Notes: generated by a model from the letters alone, not told the origin. A DNA stretch of 31,896 nucleotides from Bacteroidales bacterium UBA5507 (GCA_002426195.1 DIOT01000056.1:278836-310731), one strand, 5' to 3'. Shown: positions 23,591 to 31,836, numbered from the stretch's first letter. A program made the numbers and translations.

Positions 23591-25384
23591 CTAATACCTC
23601 TTCCTGGGCCTGTAGTGCGTATGTAGCAGATCGTGTGATTTATGTCCGAGTGGTTCTCCAAGGAATTGTTCATAAACTTCAACAACCTCAGGATTTTCGT
23701 GTGATTTACGTATAGGCATATTGGCATCTTCCGAATATATTGCCTCAGCTCTCTTTTTCCTGATTTCCGGCGATGTTGGTATTGGCTGACCTCCTCCTCC
23801 AAGGCATCCTCCCGGGCATCCCATTATTTCTATGAAATGGTAATTGGCCTCTCCACTTTTCACCTTTTCCATCAGTTTTCGTGCATTTGCGAGTCCGTTT
23901 GCAATTGCTACGTTAAGATCAACGCCTTCAAGGAAGCTCCATTCGGGTTTTACATTCTTAATTTTAATTGAAGCCTCTTTTATGCCATCCATCCCTCGCA
24001 CAGGTTGAATATTAAGATTGGTGAATGGCACTTCTCTGCCTGTAACTATCTCATAAGCTGTTCGCAGCGCGGCTTCCATTACTCCACCTGTAGCACCAAA
24101 GATTACAGCAGCACCGGTAGACTCTCCCAGAATACTGTCATAGTGTTCTTCTTCAATATGATTGAAATCAATACCGGCCTGTTTAATCATCATGGCCAAT
24201 TCCCGGGTTGTAAGCACGAAATCCACATCCTGATAACCACTATCACGCATTTCGGATCTTTCGCACTCAAACTTTTTAGCAACGCAAGGCATTATAGATA
24301 CAACAATCATGTCCTGTGCCTTGATGTTTATCTTTTCTGCATAGTATGTTTTCGCCAGTGCACCAAACATTTGTTGTGGCGATTTACATGTTGACAGATT
24401 TTCAAGCAGATCGGGGTACATGTGTTCCTGGAATTTTATCCAACCGGGCGAACAGGATGTCATCATCGGTAACTTGACGGAGTCATCCTTTTCAACCAGA
24501 ATTTTCTTCAGTCGTGTTAAAAGTTCAGTTCCTTCTTCCATTATTGTCAGGTCGGCTGTGAAATCTGTATCCAGAACTTTGTTAAAGCCTAACCTTTTGA
24601 GTGCTGAAACCATTTTTCCTGTCACTCTCTCGCCAGGAGTTAATCCGAGATCCTCTCCCAGTGCAATTCTAGTTGCAGGAGCCGTTTGTACAACTGCGAA
24701 TTTTGATGGATCGTAAATCGCATTCCACACTTCTTCGATATTTGTATGTTCGGTTAAAGCTCCGGTTGGACACCTGTTAATACACTGACCACAAGTCGAG
24801 CACACTACATCATTCAGTGGCTTGTTGAGGAATGTTGAAATTTTTTGGTGGTCACCTTTATTTGTAACTGCCAACGCCGTTAAACCCTGAAGCTCATCAC
24901 ATGTTCTAACGCATCTTTGGCATCTGATACATTTACTGTCGTCTTTCACTATCGAAGGTGAGCTTATATCCTGGATTTTCGACTGTGGTTTGACAATATC
25001 AAGGAATACATGGTCGCCAATCCGGTATTCGGTTGCCAGATCCTGAAGTTCACAATTGCCACTTTTGAAGCACTTCGTGCAATCTGCATTGTGCTCAGTT
25101 AGAAGTAGTTCAACAATATGTTTTCTTGCTATTCTTACTTTTTCACTATTGGTGAAGACTTCCATTCCTTCTGATACCGGTGTGGCGCATGATGCAGCTA
25201 ACAGTCGGGCACCTTTAACTTCAACCACACAAACACGACAGTTACCTGCCACTGAGAGGTCGGGGTGGTGACAAAGGGTTGGTATACGCAGGTTCAGTTG
25301 CCTGGCCGCGTCGAGTATTGTAGTGCCCTCTTCAACAGAAATGGGCATGTTATTTATCTTTAGGTTGACTAAATACTTGTTCAT
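23591..25384 (-). CDS. hydA: [FeFe]-hydrogenase catalytic subunit of the second (compact) complex
   Basis: 597 residues with the same domain order as the product of 15358: [2Fe-2S] (Cys38, 49, 52, 66), His/Cys [4Fe-4S] (His98, Cys102, 105, 111), two [4Fe-4S] (Cys152-162 and Cys195-205) and the H-cluster domain. L1 reads TSCSPGW (309-315), so the second Cys of the usual TSCCPGW is Ser312; L2 is IMPCVAKKFE (Cys367) and L3 is EIMGCPGGCLGGGGQP (Cys523 and 527). The C-terminal segment has AEAIYSEDANMPIRKSHENP. It partners the short NuoF- and NuoE-like proteins of the same operon. The TSCSPGW form is, from memory, frequent in trimeric NADH-linked enzymes. It is a clear paralogue rather than a copy of the other HydA. 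Confidence 0.95.
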   Translation of the reverse strand: MNKYLVNLKINNMPISVEEGTTILDAARQLNLRIPTLCHHPDLSVAGNCRVCVVEVKGARLLAASCATPVSEGMEVFTNSEKVRIARKHIVELLLTEHNADCTKCFKSGNCELQDLATEYRIGDHVFLDIVKPQSKIQDISSPSIVKDDSKCIRCQRCVRTCDELQGLTALAVTNKGDHQKISTFLNKPLNDVVCSTCGQCINRCPTGALTEHTNIEEVWNAIYDPSKFAVVQTAPATRIALGEDLGLTPGERVTGKMVSALKRLGFNKVLDTDFTADLTIMEEGTELLTRLKKILVEKDDSVKLPMMTSCSPGWIKFQEHMYPDLLENLSTCKSPQQMFGALAKTYYAEKINIKAQDMIVVSIMPCVAKKFECERSEMRDSGYQDVDFVLTTRELAMMIKQAGIDFNHIEEEHYDSILGESTGAAVIFGATGGVMEAALRTAYEIVTGREVPFTNLNIQPVRGMDGIKEASIKIKNVKPEWSFLEGVDLNVAIANGLANARKLMEKVKSGEANYHFIEIMGCPGGCLGGGGQPIPTSPEIRKKRAEAIYSEDANMPIRKSHENPEVVEVYEQFLGEPLGHKSHDLLHTHYRPRKRY

Positions 25385-25405
25385 GTTATTCTGTTTTTGA
25401 AGTGC

Positions 25406-26572
25406 TTAATAAATGATTTCTTCCCTGAAATTGTCAACTATGGAATTGAAAGGATTTCCAACAGATTGACCAAGGCCACATTTAGCAGCTATTTTCATGG
25501 TGTTTGTTACTTTCTTGAGGTCGTCAAGATATGCAGGAGCTTTTTCCCCACGTTTTACAGCCTCAATCCCTTTAAGCAATTGCTGACAACCCACTCTGCA
25601 TGGTGTGCATTGACCGCATGATTCCTCAGTGAAGAATTCGAGATAGTCGTGTAACACGTTATACATCGATCTCGAACTGTTGAAAATCATCATTGATCCT
25701 CCGGTAGGAATTCCTTCAAAACCAATGATAGTGTCATTGAATTTTTTTCGTGGAACACAATGTCCTGAAGCTCCTCCTACCTGTACTGCTTTTGTATCAC
25801 CATCACCAAACTCCTCCACAAACTGGTTGAGAGGCATCCCCAGTTCCAGTTCGTAAATACCTGCGATGGGTGTATCACCAGATACGCTGAACACTTTAGA
25901 ACCACGTGAGTCTTTTGTTCCTAATTCCTTGAATTTCTCAGGACCCATATGGCAGATCATAGTCGTGTATACTAGCGTCTCTACATTATTAATTACAGTG
26001 GGTTTGCTGTTATAACCTGCAACAGTCGGATAAGGAGGTTTATTTCTAGGTTCACCTCTTTTGCCTTCCATTGATTCGAACAGAGCACTTTCTTCACCGC
26101 AAACATAGGCTCCGCTTCCACTCTTCAGGTGTATGATGAAGTCTATGTGTTTCTGTTTCAGCATGTCATTGAACTTATCTAATTTGGTCTGGAGACCTTT
26201 CAATAAGAAATTATATTCTCCTCTCAAATAGATATATCCTTCTTTAGCGCCTATAACATAACCGCAGATTGTCATTCCGGTAAAGATCTTTTCGGGCACT
26301 TTGTCAATGATTTCCCTGTCTTTAAATGTTCCGGGTTCTCCTTCATCCGCATTGCAGATAACGTATTTTACATCACTGTCTTCATTGCGTGTGAATTTCC
26401 ACTTCAGGCCGGTGGGAAATCCTGCGCCACCTCTGCCTTTTAGCCCGCTGTCAATAAGGTCCAGAATAATTTCATCGGGGGATCTTTTCAAGGTCTTTTC
26501 AAGGACATTCACACAAGATAAAGCTTTAGTATCCTCGAAAATTATATCAACTTTTTTTAAGTACTTTTCCAT
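25406..26572 (-). CDS. hydB: Short hydrogenase beta subunit (NuoF core only)
   Basis: 388 residues against 597 in the paralogue at 17143. The NuoF core is complete: GLKGRGGAGFPTGLKW, CNADEGEPGTFKDRE, SGSGAYVCGEESALFESMEG, and the N3 cluster ESCGQCTPCRVGC with Cys in KCGLGQSVGNP. It lacks both the N-terminal thioredoxin-like [2Fe-2S] domain and the C-terminal two-[4Fe-4S] domain, and the sequence ends in FREEIIY. NADH and FMN sites are retained, so the trimer should still use NADH; the missing clusters may remove the ferredoxin branch. It starts 21 bases after the NuoE-like gene and ends 21 bases before the catalytic gene. Confidence 0.93.
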   Translation of the reverse strand: MEKYLKKVDIIFEDTKALSCVNVLEKTLKRSPDEIILDLIDSGLKGRGGAGFPTGLKWKFTRNEDSDVKYVICNADEGEPGTFKDREIIDKVPEKIFTGMTICGYVIGAKEGYIYLRGEYNFLLKGLQTKLDKFNDMLKQKHIDFIIHLKSGSGAYVCGEESALFESMEGKRGEPRNKPPYPTVAGYNSKPTVINNVETLVYTTMICHMGPEKFKELGTKDSRGSKVFSVSGDTPIAGIYELELGMPLNQFVEEFGDGDTKAVQVGGASGHCVPRKKFNDTIIGFEGIPTGGSMMIFNSSRSMYNVLHDYLEFFTEESCGQCTPCRVGCQQLLKGIEAVKRGEKAPAYLDDLKKVTNTMKIAAKCGLGQSVGNPFNSIVDNFREEIIY

Positions 26573-26593
26573 TTGATTTGATTTTTAGGGTTT

Positions 26594-27058
26594 TTATTCC
26601 TCTTTCCCGTATGTTTGAATTATTTCAAGAGCTTTATCGGGCGTTAGATCCGGATATACATCATCGTTTACAAGCATAACCGGACCTTTATGGCACCATC
26701 CCAAACAGTTGGCGGTTAGCAGAGTATACTTCTTGTCATGTGTAGTTTCACCAACTTTAATCTTAAGGTGATTACAAATGGCATTTACAATTTCATCCTT
26801 GCCCTTCATGTGGCAGGTGATAGTCTTGCATACCCTGATAATGTTCTGGCCTCTTGGAACAGTATCCAGAAAAGTGTAGAAAGAAGCGGTTCCATAAACA
26901 TCCGCAGCCGACAAATCCAATTCCCTGGCTACTGCAAGCATGGCTTCTTCCGACAAATAATGCTCTTTTTGCACAATTCCCTGAAGAATTGGCATCAGAC
27001 TGTTGCGACACTTGCCATTTTTATCGACAAGTTCTTTAACTAGCAGATCTGTTGTCAT
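26594..27058 (-). CDS. hydC: NuoE-like gamma subunit of the compact hydrogenase
   Basis: From the ATG at 27058 the protein has 154 residues. The start is set by a GGAGG site at 27066-27070; an upstream in-frame ATG at 27133 would overlap the -7 box and is rejected. The cluster ligands are CKTITCHMKGKDEI (C-x4-C) and NCLGWCHKGP (C-x3-C). The N-terminal helices (SLMPILQGIVQKEHYLSEEA, ADVYGTASFYTF) match the NuoE family. First gene of the compact hydrogenase operon, followed by the NuoF-like and HydA-like genes. Confidence 0.92.
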   Translation of the reverse strand: MTTDLLVKELVDKNGKCRNSLMPILQGIVQKEHYLSEEAMLAVARELDLSAADVYGTASFYTFLDTVPRGQNIIRVCKTITCHMKGKDEIVNAICNHLKIKVGETTHDKKYTLLTANCLGWCHKGPVMLVNDDVYPDLTPDKALEIIQTYGKEE

Positions 27059-27065
27059 TGAATTT

Positions 27066-27070
27066 CCTCC
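27066..27070 (-). promoter_or_regulatory. Shine-Dalgarno site fixing the NuoE-like start
   Basis: GGAGG on the minus strand lies 7 bases before the ATG at 27058. It decides against the longer reading from 27133. Confidence 0.75.
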
Positions 27071-27134
27071 ATTGTTAATAATAAATGAATGATTAGTTAA
27101 TTGAGTGTGACTAAATACCCTTTCGAATATCAAT

Positions 27135-27142
27135 CAAATATA
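27135..27142 (-). promoter_or_regulatory. -7 box of the compact hydrogenase operon
   Basis: TATATTTG on the minus strand is a perfect TAnnTTTG. A TTG lies 24 bases further upstream, inside the Rex-like site. The implied transcript starts about 70 bases before the ATG at 27058. Confidence 0.6.
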
Positions 27143-27151
27143 AAAATTTCT

Positions 27152-27169
27152 TTGTGAATAGATTAACAA
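27152..27169. promoter_or_regulatory. Rex-type operator overlapping the hydrogenase promoter
   Basis: TTGTGAATAGATTAACAA fits the Rex consensus TTGTKAA-N4-TTMACAA at every defined base. Its centre is about 22 bases upstream of the centre of the -7 box at 27135-27142, so bound repressor would cover the -33 region. Confidence 0.65.
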
Positions 27170-27462
27170 TAGAAATATTTTTTTTTACCCTAAAGTGCTA
27201 ATTTATAATGATTCTAATAAGCGTAAATTGGAAATTACTTTAGACCGACCACAATTTCTGTTGATTTTATTGCTTTTTTTCAACATCTGTAGGGGTTCTG
27301 AAATAAGACTCGGTAATTTGAATGTACGCTCCTTATAATTCATCTTTTCACACTTCTTCAATCAGATCATTTTCGCTCACTTAACGACTGATTTCATAAC
27401 TTTGGGGCAGTTAAACTATATTTATTAGAAAGTAGTGGTTAAAAGCCAAATGTGATTCAGAA
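27170..27462. other. Divergent intergenic region between hydrogenase operon and truA
   Basis: About 290 AT-rich bases without a plausible gene. Apart from the truA -7 candidate at 27397, I see no distinct hairpin or repeat. Confidence 0.5.
27397..27404 (+). promoter_or_regulatory. Candidate -7 box of truA
   Basis: TAACTTTG fits TAnnTTTG, 58 bases before the truA ATG. The -33 element is weak (tttcg at about 27371). Confidence 0.4.
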
Positions 27463-28227
27463 ATGGCAAAGTGCAGGTACTTTATAGAAATGGCTTACAA
27501 CGGAGCAGATTTTCATGGTTGGCAGTCTCAAAACAATGCAGTTACTGTCCAAAGTGAAACTGAAAAGGCTCTGAGTCTATTGTTGCGTTCAAAAATTGGG
27601 ATTACAGGAGCCGGTCGAACTGACACAGGAGTCCATGCTCGTCGGTATTACGCCCATTTCGATTATAATAATCCATTAGATGAGACGACTTTGCAGGATA
27701 TAGCTTACCGTATGAACCATCTTTTACCACAATCAATTGCCATCTATAGGATTTATCCGGTTGAAGATGATCTTCATGCAAGATTTTCAGCATTATCCCG
27801 AACTTATAAGTACTATATCTGCAGAAATCATGATCCTTTTGCAATTGGCTTCTCATACAGACTTACTATTCCGTTGAATATTGAATTGATGAATCAAGCC
27901 GCAACTGAGATATTACACTATAAGGATTTTACTTGCTTTACGAAGTCAGGAACTCAAAACTCCACTAATATTTGTAGTGTGTTTGAGAGTTTTTGGGAAG
28001 AACAGGGAAATTATCTAATCTATACCACCAAAGCGAACCGATTCCTCAGGAATATGGTTAGAGCAATGGTAGGGACTCTGATTGACGTTGGTAAGAATAA
28101 ATTGACTATGGATGAGTTCAGACATGTTTTAATGAATGGAACGCGTTCTGATGCAGGTCAGTCTGTCCCTGCATGCGGTCTGTTTCTTGAAGATATTGAA
28201 TATCCTGAATTTACACAGTTAAAATAG
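27463..28227 (+). CDS. truA: tRNA pseudouridine(38-40) synthase TruA
   Basis: 254 residues, normal for TruA. It isomerises uridine at positions 38-40 of the tRNA anticodon arm. Visible are the opening YFIEMAYNGADFHGWQSQ, the catalytic Asp in GAGRTDTGVHARR, the RTYKYYI segment following LHARFSALS, and FLRNMVRAMVGTLIDVGK near the C-terminus, all standard for the family. The last nine bases overlap the convergent DUF456 gene. Confidence 0.96.
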   Translation: MAKCRYFIEMAYNGADFHGWQSQNNAVTVQSETEKALSLLLRSKIGITGAGRTDTGVHARRYYAHFDYNNPLDETTLQDIAYRMNHLLPQSIAIYRIYPVEDDLHARFSALSRTYKYYICRNHDPFAIGFSYRLTIPLNIELMNQAATEILHYKDFTCFTKSGTQNSTNICSVFESFWEEQGNYLIYTTKANRFLRNMVRAMVGTLIDVGKNKLTMDEFRHVLMNGTRSDAGQSVPACGLFLEDIEYPEFTQLK

Positions 28228-28695
28228 TACCAATAAGAATTGGATTGTCATTATAACTGAGACTAATAATTTTACAATTGTACCTGCCAAAAAGCCTAAA
28301 AAGGTTCCCGTTCCGGCTTTTAATGAAAGTGCAATGTCTTTCCCATCAATAATTTCTCCAATAATTGCACCGATAAATGACCATAAGATCAATCCAAAAG
28401 GAGGGAAGAAGAAAATTCCGACCAATAACCCTATAGTTGCACCCCATATTCCTTTCTTTGAGCCTACGGACAACTTAGCTCTATAAATAGGAATGATATA
28501 ATCCAACACGATAACAATTACAGTTACTAATAACCAACCAATTAAGAACTTATTTGAGAAATGATGGATTTTTGTTATATGTAGAATAACCAGCGCTGCA
28601 TAATTTAACGGAGGGCCGGGTAAAACCGGGAATATGGAACCTGCTATTCCAATAAGGCATAAAATGATTCCAATTGTTATCCAAAGCCATTCCAT
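28219..28695 (-). CDS. DUF456 membrane protein
   Basis: 158 residues with about four hydrophobic segments. It opens with WLWITIGIILCLIGIAGSIF, followed by PVLPGPPLNYAALVIL, then VTVIVIVLDYIIPIYRAKL, SKKGIWGATIGLLVGIFFFP and FIGAIIGEIIDG, with a last hydrophobic C-terminal helix. This Gly-rich pattern is that of DUF456, inner-membrane proteins of unknown function. Its 3' end overlaps the truA 3' end by nine bases. Confidence 0.87.
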   Translation of the reverse strand: MEWLWITIGIILCLIGIAGSIFPVLPGPPLNYAALVILHITKIHHFSNKFLIGWLLVTVIVIVLDYIIPIYRAKLSVGSKKGIWGATIGLLVGIFFFPPFGLILWSFIGAIIGEIIDGKDIALSLKAGTGTFLGFLAGTIVKLLVSVIMTIQFLLVLF

Positions 28696-28776
28696 AGTTG
28701 TTATCCTTTATAGTGGTTGATTTCAATTTAATTTCGACATTTTGTAATTTATAAACCCAAAACTGATATCAGAAAA

Positions 28777-29283
28777 ATGAAAATTATTTTTAAGATTTTT
28801 GCTTTTGTTTTGATGATAATCATTGTGTCGTGCAATAAAAGTACTTCAATAAGCGAAACTATGCAAGAAAAACCAAAACTTACCGAGAAGATCTTCAAGA
28901 CGGATGAGGAGTGGAAGAAGATTTTAACTCCTGAACAATACAGAGTTTTAAGGGAAAAAGGAACCGAGCGTCCCGGAACGGGTATTTATGACATGCATTT
29001 TGTTAAGGGTACATATTACTGTGCAGGATGTGGGCAGGAGCTGTTTAACTCAGATTCCAAGTATGATGCAGGTTGTGGATGGCCAAGCTTTGCCGAACCA
29101 TCTGAAAAAGGAACCATTGATGAACATCTCGATAAAAGTTATGGAATGATAAGAACAGAGGTGGTCTGCTCCAAATGCGGAGGACATCTCGGGCATGTTT
29201 TTAATGATGGTCCGCTCCCTACAGGCTTAAGGTATTGTATAAATTCCGCTTCACTGACCTTTAAGCCGGATGCCGAAGAATGA
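28777..29283 (+). CDS. msrB: Peptide-methionine (R)-S-oxide reductase MsrB, lipoprotein form
   Basis: 168 residues. A lipoprotein signal (MKIIFKIFAFVLMIIIVSC) precedes the MsrB domain, so the enzyme is exported and probably anchored facing the periplasm, repairing oxidised methionine there. Zinc is held by the CAGC and CSKC pairs. The catalytic Cys lies in LRYCINSASL, and GCGWPSFAEP and GGHLGHVFNDGP are typical substrate-site segments. There is no fused MsrA. The gene is convergent with the serine hydrolase gene. Confidence 0.95.
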   Translation: MKIIFKIFAFVLMIIIVSCNKSTSISETMQEKPKLTEKIFKTDEEWKKILTPEQYRVLREKGTERPGTGIYDMHFVKGTYYCAGCGQELFNSDSKYDAGCGWPSFAEPSEKGTIDEHLDKSYGMIRTEVVCSKCGGHLGHVFNDGPLPTGLRYCINSASLTFKPDAEE

Positions 29284-29314
29284 AATAGCTTCTAAATTGA
29301 TCTTTTCTGATGAC

Positions 29315-30847
29315 CTACTTTCTGAATTCCAATTCTGTAAAATCGAAATCAGGATTAGGTATGTCCACGCGCATTTGCTCAACTTTACCATCAGGATCTA
29401 AAACGAAATTCACAGTTCCCTGTGGAAGTGACGGAACGTCCGGAAAAATGATTGTAAAAGTATCGTAATGCCAATGAGATAATGTCCCATGGAATAATGG
29501 TGTAGGAATAAATTCCAGATACAATTGTCCATTTTTTAAACTAACTTTTGCATCCCCGTATAGCTTGCTGGTATATGTTCCGGTATAATTTTCCAAATCT
29601 GTACTGGGTTTAGTGTTTAACACCCGCTTATCAATTTTCTCCTGTTCCTGCTTATCAGTATAATCTTTGTATAATTTCTCTCTGTCAAGAAAAATCCGGT
29701 TCCAATCGGTAGTATCATTACTAAGGTAAGTATCTAAAATCTTATACATCATTGGTAAATACAGGCTGGAATTTTTATTGGTGAGTACAACTAATCCAAT
29801 ATTACCTTCCGGACAGAATGCTGTATATGAAATCATTCCATCATAACCACCTGAATGTGACATTACTTTTTTACCGTGATAATCCATTATTGACCAACCG
29901 AATCCATAACCTTTAAAGTGAGTAGAAGGCCAGTATTGTTTTGAAAAGTTTGAAACATTATTCATGATGTGTGGATACCACATTTCATCCAATGATTTTG
30001 CTGATATAATCACCTTTTCCCCGACCTTACCATTGTTTAACTGCAACTGAATCCATTTAGCCATGTCATTTGGAGAAGACATGATTGATCCAGCAGGTGC
30101 AATATTGTCCCAATTCATGTAATTAATTCTAACAGTTATAGAATTAAAGGTAGTATGCGGTTGAGAAAGATTGGTAGATTCGTTGAATTGTTTCACTGAT
30201 GTTAATGTCGAATTCATCTCTAAAGGCCTGAAGAAGTTCTCTTCAAGAAAATCGGCCCAGGTTTTACCGCTTACTTTTTCAATAACCAGGCCGGCTGTAA
30301 GGTACATTATGTTAGAGTATCCGAAAGTTGTTCTGAAGTCATATGCCGGTTTCAGATATCGTGCTCTCCTAACAACTTCTTCACCCGACCACGTGGTACC
30401 ATACCATACTAAATCACCACTGAAAGTCTTCAATCCCGATCGATGAGTCAGCAAATCCCTAATGGTCATATTTGCTGTAACATAAGGATCATAGAGCTGA
30501 AACCAAGGAAGGTGTTCGATAACTTTGTCATCCCATGTAATTTTATTTTGTTCAACCAAAAGAGCAAGTGCTGCAGCTGTGAAAGCTTTGGTATTTGAAG
30601 CAACTGCAAAAAGTGTGTTTTCATTTACAGGCTCTTTTGTATTAATATCTTTAACTCCATATCCTTTTGATAATAGAATGGAATCTTTTGTTACAATAGC
30701 TATACCCATTGCCGGAACATCCCAGTCAGCGATTGCTTTTTCAAAGTACTTATCGAGATCCTGAATCTTTTGGGAACTAACATTTTGTCCAACTGCAAAA
30801 CAATTAGCAAACAGTATTATGACAAGGGTAAAAAGCTTAAGTCTCAT
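29315..30847 (-). CDS. Serine hydrolase (class C beta-lactamase/PBP-like), secreted
   Basis: 510 residues. Signal peptide at residues 1-20 (MRLKLFTLVIILFANCFAVG). The beta-lactamase-like domain covers residues about 30-365: nucleophile motif SNTK in FAVASNTKAFTAAALALLVE, Tyr motif GYSNIMYL and the third motif HSGGYDGMISY in place of KTG. The C-terminal part (about 410-510, including GTYTSKLYGDAKVSLKNGQL) is a lipocalin-like DUF3471-type extension. Enzymes of this kind cleave peptide or ester bonds, often in cell-wall peptides; resistance to beta-lactams cannot be inferred. It lies just downstream of the BadF-type kinase gene (81-base gap), possibly in the same transcript, which would fit wall recycling. 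Confidence 0.9.
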   Translation of the reverse strand: MRLKLFTLVIILFANCFAVGQNVSSQKIQDLDKYFEKAIADWDVPAMGIAIVTKDSILLSKGYGVKDINTKEPVNENTLFAVASNTKAFTAAALALLVEQNKITWDDKVIEHLPWFQLYDPYVTANMTIRDLLTHRSGLKTFSGDLVWYGTTWSGEEVVRRARYLKPAYDFRTTFGYSNIMYLTAGLVIEKVSGKTWADFLEENFFRPLEMNSTLTSVKQFNESTNLSQPHTTFNSITVRINYMNWDNIAPAGSIMSSPNDMAKWIQLQLNNGKVGEKVIISAKSLDEMWYPHIMNNVSNFSKQYWPSTHFKGYGFGWSIMDYHGKKVMSHSGGYDGMISYTAFCPEGNIGLVVLTNKNSSLYLPMMYKILDTYLSNDTTDWNRIFLDREKLYKDYTDKQEQEKIDKRVLNTKPSTDLENYTGTYTSKLYGDAKVSLKNGQLYLEFIPTPLFHGTLSHWHYDTFTIIFPDVPSLPQGTVNFVLDPDGKVEQMRVDIPNPDFDFTELEFRK

Positions 30848-30927
30848 GATTGGTTTATTTTAGGTTGAAATCTCTATTATTATTGCCAGTATTACTTTTC
30901 AATACAATCTTAGTGTTTGCCTGGTAT

Positions 30928-31776
30928 TCAGTTCTGCCCAATAAGCAAGTGATAAGTTCTCAATCCTTCTATAACTGATTTCTGGACCTTCCCGATTTTT
31001 ATATTATTTTTCTTAGCAACGTCAAGCAGAATATCCTGGAAATAATATGCAACCGAACCTACGAAGTTTGCTTCCAGATGTTCAAATCCTGAGAATTTTT
31101 TAACACCAACTTCAAGAAAGCTTTCAAACGACTTGGCAATTAGCATTCTAATGTAAGTATCATTTGAATGCTGTTGAATAAATGGGGAGAATGATGCAAG
31201 GAATTTATTGGGATTATTATGATTATAAATATTGTCAAGAACGAATTCAAGTGACAGATTGAACTGTTTCTCCAACATATTGCTGATATTGGAAGGTGTT
31301 TCACCTTTAAGGTAATCAGTAATTAATAATTTACCCAGATGGGTACCACTACCTTCATCCCCAAAAAAATAGCCCAGAGAGACCATTTGTCTGGTTATAT
31401 TATTACCATCATAGACACAAGAATTTGAACCTGTGCCCAGGATGCAGGCAATGCCCGGTTTGTCCTGGCACAAAGAACGTGCTGCAGCAAGCATATCATG
31501 ATTTACCTCAATACGGGCGTTAGGGCATATTTTGGAAAGAATGTCTCTAATCTTCTGGCATTTGCTATCAGTTGAGCATCCTGAACCATAAAAGAAGATG
31601 TGTTCGATCTCAGAGTTCGGAATTAAAGGCTGAAGCTCCTGTGCAAGCATATTGAAGATATGCTCTGATGACATATAATATGGGTTAATTCCTCCTGTGG
31701 AGAGAAAAGTACTGTTAGTATTTTTCAGTAGGAGCCAATCGGTTTTTGTAGAACCACTATCAGCGATTAAAATCAT
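30928..31776 (-). CDS. BadF/BadG/BcrA-type ATPase, probable N-acetylglucosamine kinase
   Basis: From the ATG at 31776 the protein has 282 residues and opens MILIADSGSTKTDWLLL, the phosphate-1 motif of the actin/hexokinase fold. GIACILGTGSNSCVYDG is the phosphate-2 region, and LGYFFGDEGSGTHLGK the following conserved block. Such proteins in Bacteroidota are annotated as N-acetylglucosamine kinases that salvage amino sugars from cell-wall turnover. A longer start at 31809 lies inside the promoter -7 box and is therefore unlikely. The serine hydrolase gene follows at 81 bases on the same strand. Confidence 0.85.
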   Translation of the reverse strand: MILIADSGSTKTDWLLLKNTNSTFLSTGGINPYYMSSEHIFNMLAQELQPLIPNSEIEHIFFYGSGCSTDSKCQKIRDILSKICPNARIEVNHDMLAAARSLCQDKPGIACILGTGSNSCVYDGNNITRQMVSLGYFFGDEGSGTHLGKLLITDYLKGETPSNISNMLEKQFNLSLEFVLDNIYNHNNPNKFLASFSPFIQQHSNDTYIRMLIAKSFESFLEVGVKKFSGFEHLEANFVGSVAYYFQDILLDVAKKNNIKIGKVQKSVIEGLRTYHLLIGQN

Positions 31777-31806
31777 TTGTTGCAAATACTTAGAAATGAA
31801 TATTGG

Positions 31807-31836
31807 CAAAAATATTTAAAATACGTGAATTGGCAA
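31807..31836 (-). promoter_or_regulatory. Bacteroidota-type promoter of the kinase gene
   Basis: On the minus strand TTG (31836-31834), a 19-base spacer and TATTTTTG (31814-31807) give a complete -33/-7 promoter. Transcription would begin near 31800, leaving a short leader before the ATG at 31776. Confidence 0.65.

Noticed and set aside
27059..27133. Upstream ATG for the NuoE-like subunit
   Set aside because: The reading would begin beside the -7 box at 27135, whereas the ATG at 27058 has GGAGG in front.
29315..30847. Beta-lactamase resistance gene
   Set aside because: The SxxK/YSN motifs are shared by many peptidases and esterases; the third motif is HSGG and a lipocalin-like extension is present, so resistance is not supported.
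31777..31809. Longer N-terminus of the BadF-type kinase
   Set aside because: The codon at 31809 lies inside the -7 box TATTTTTG, and the phosphate-binding motif begins directly at 31776.
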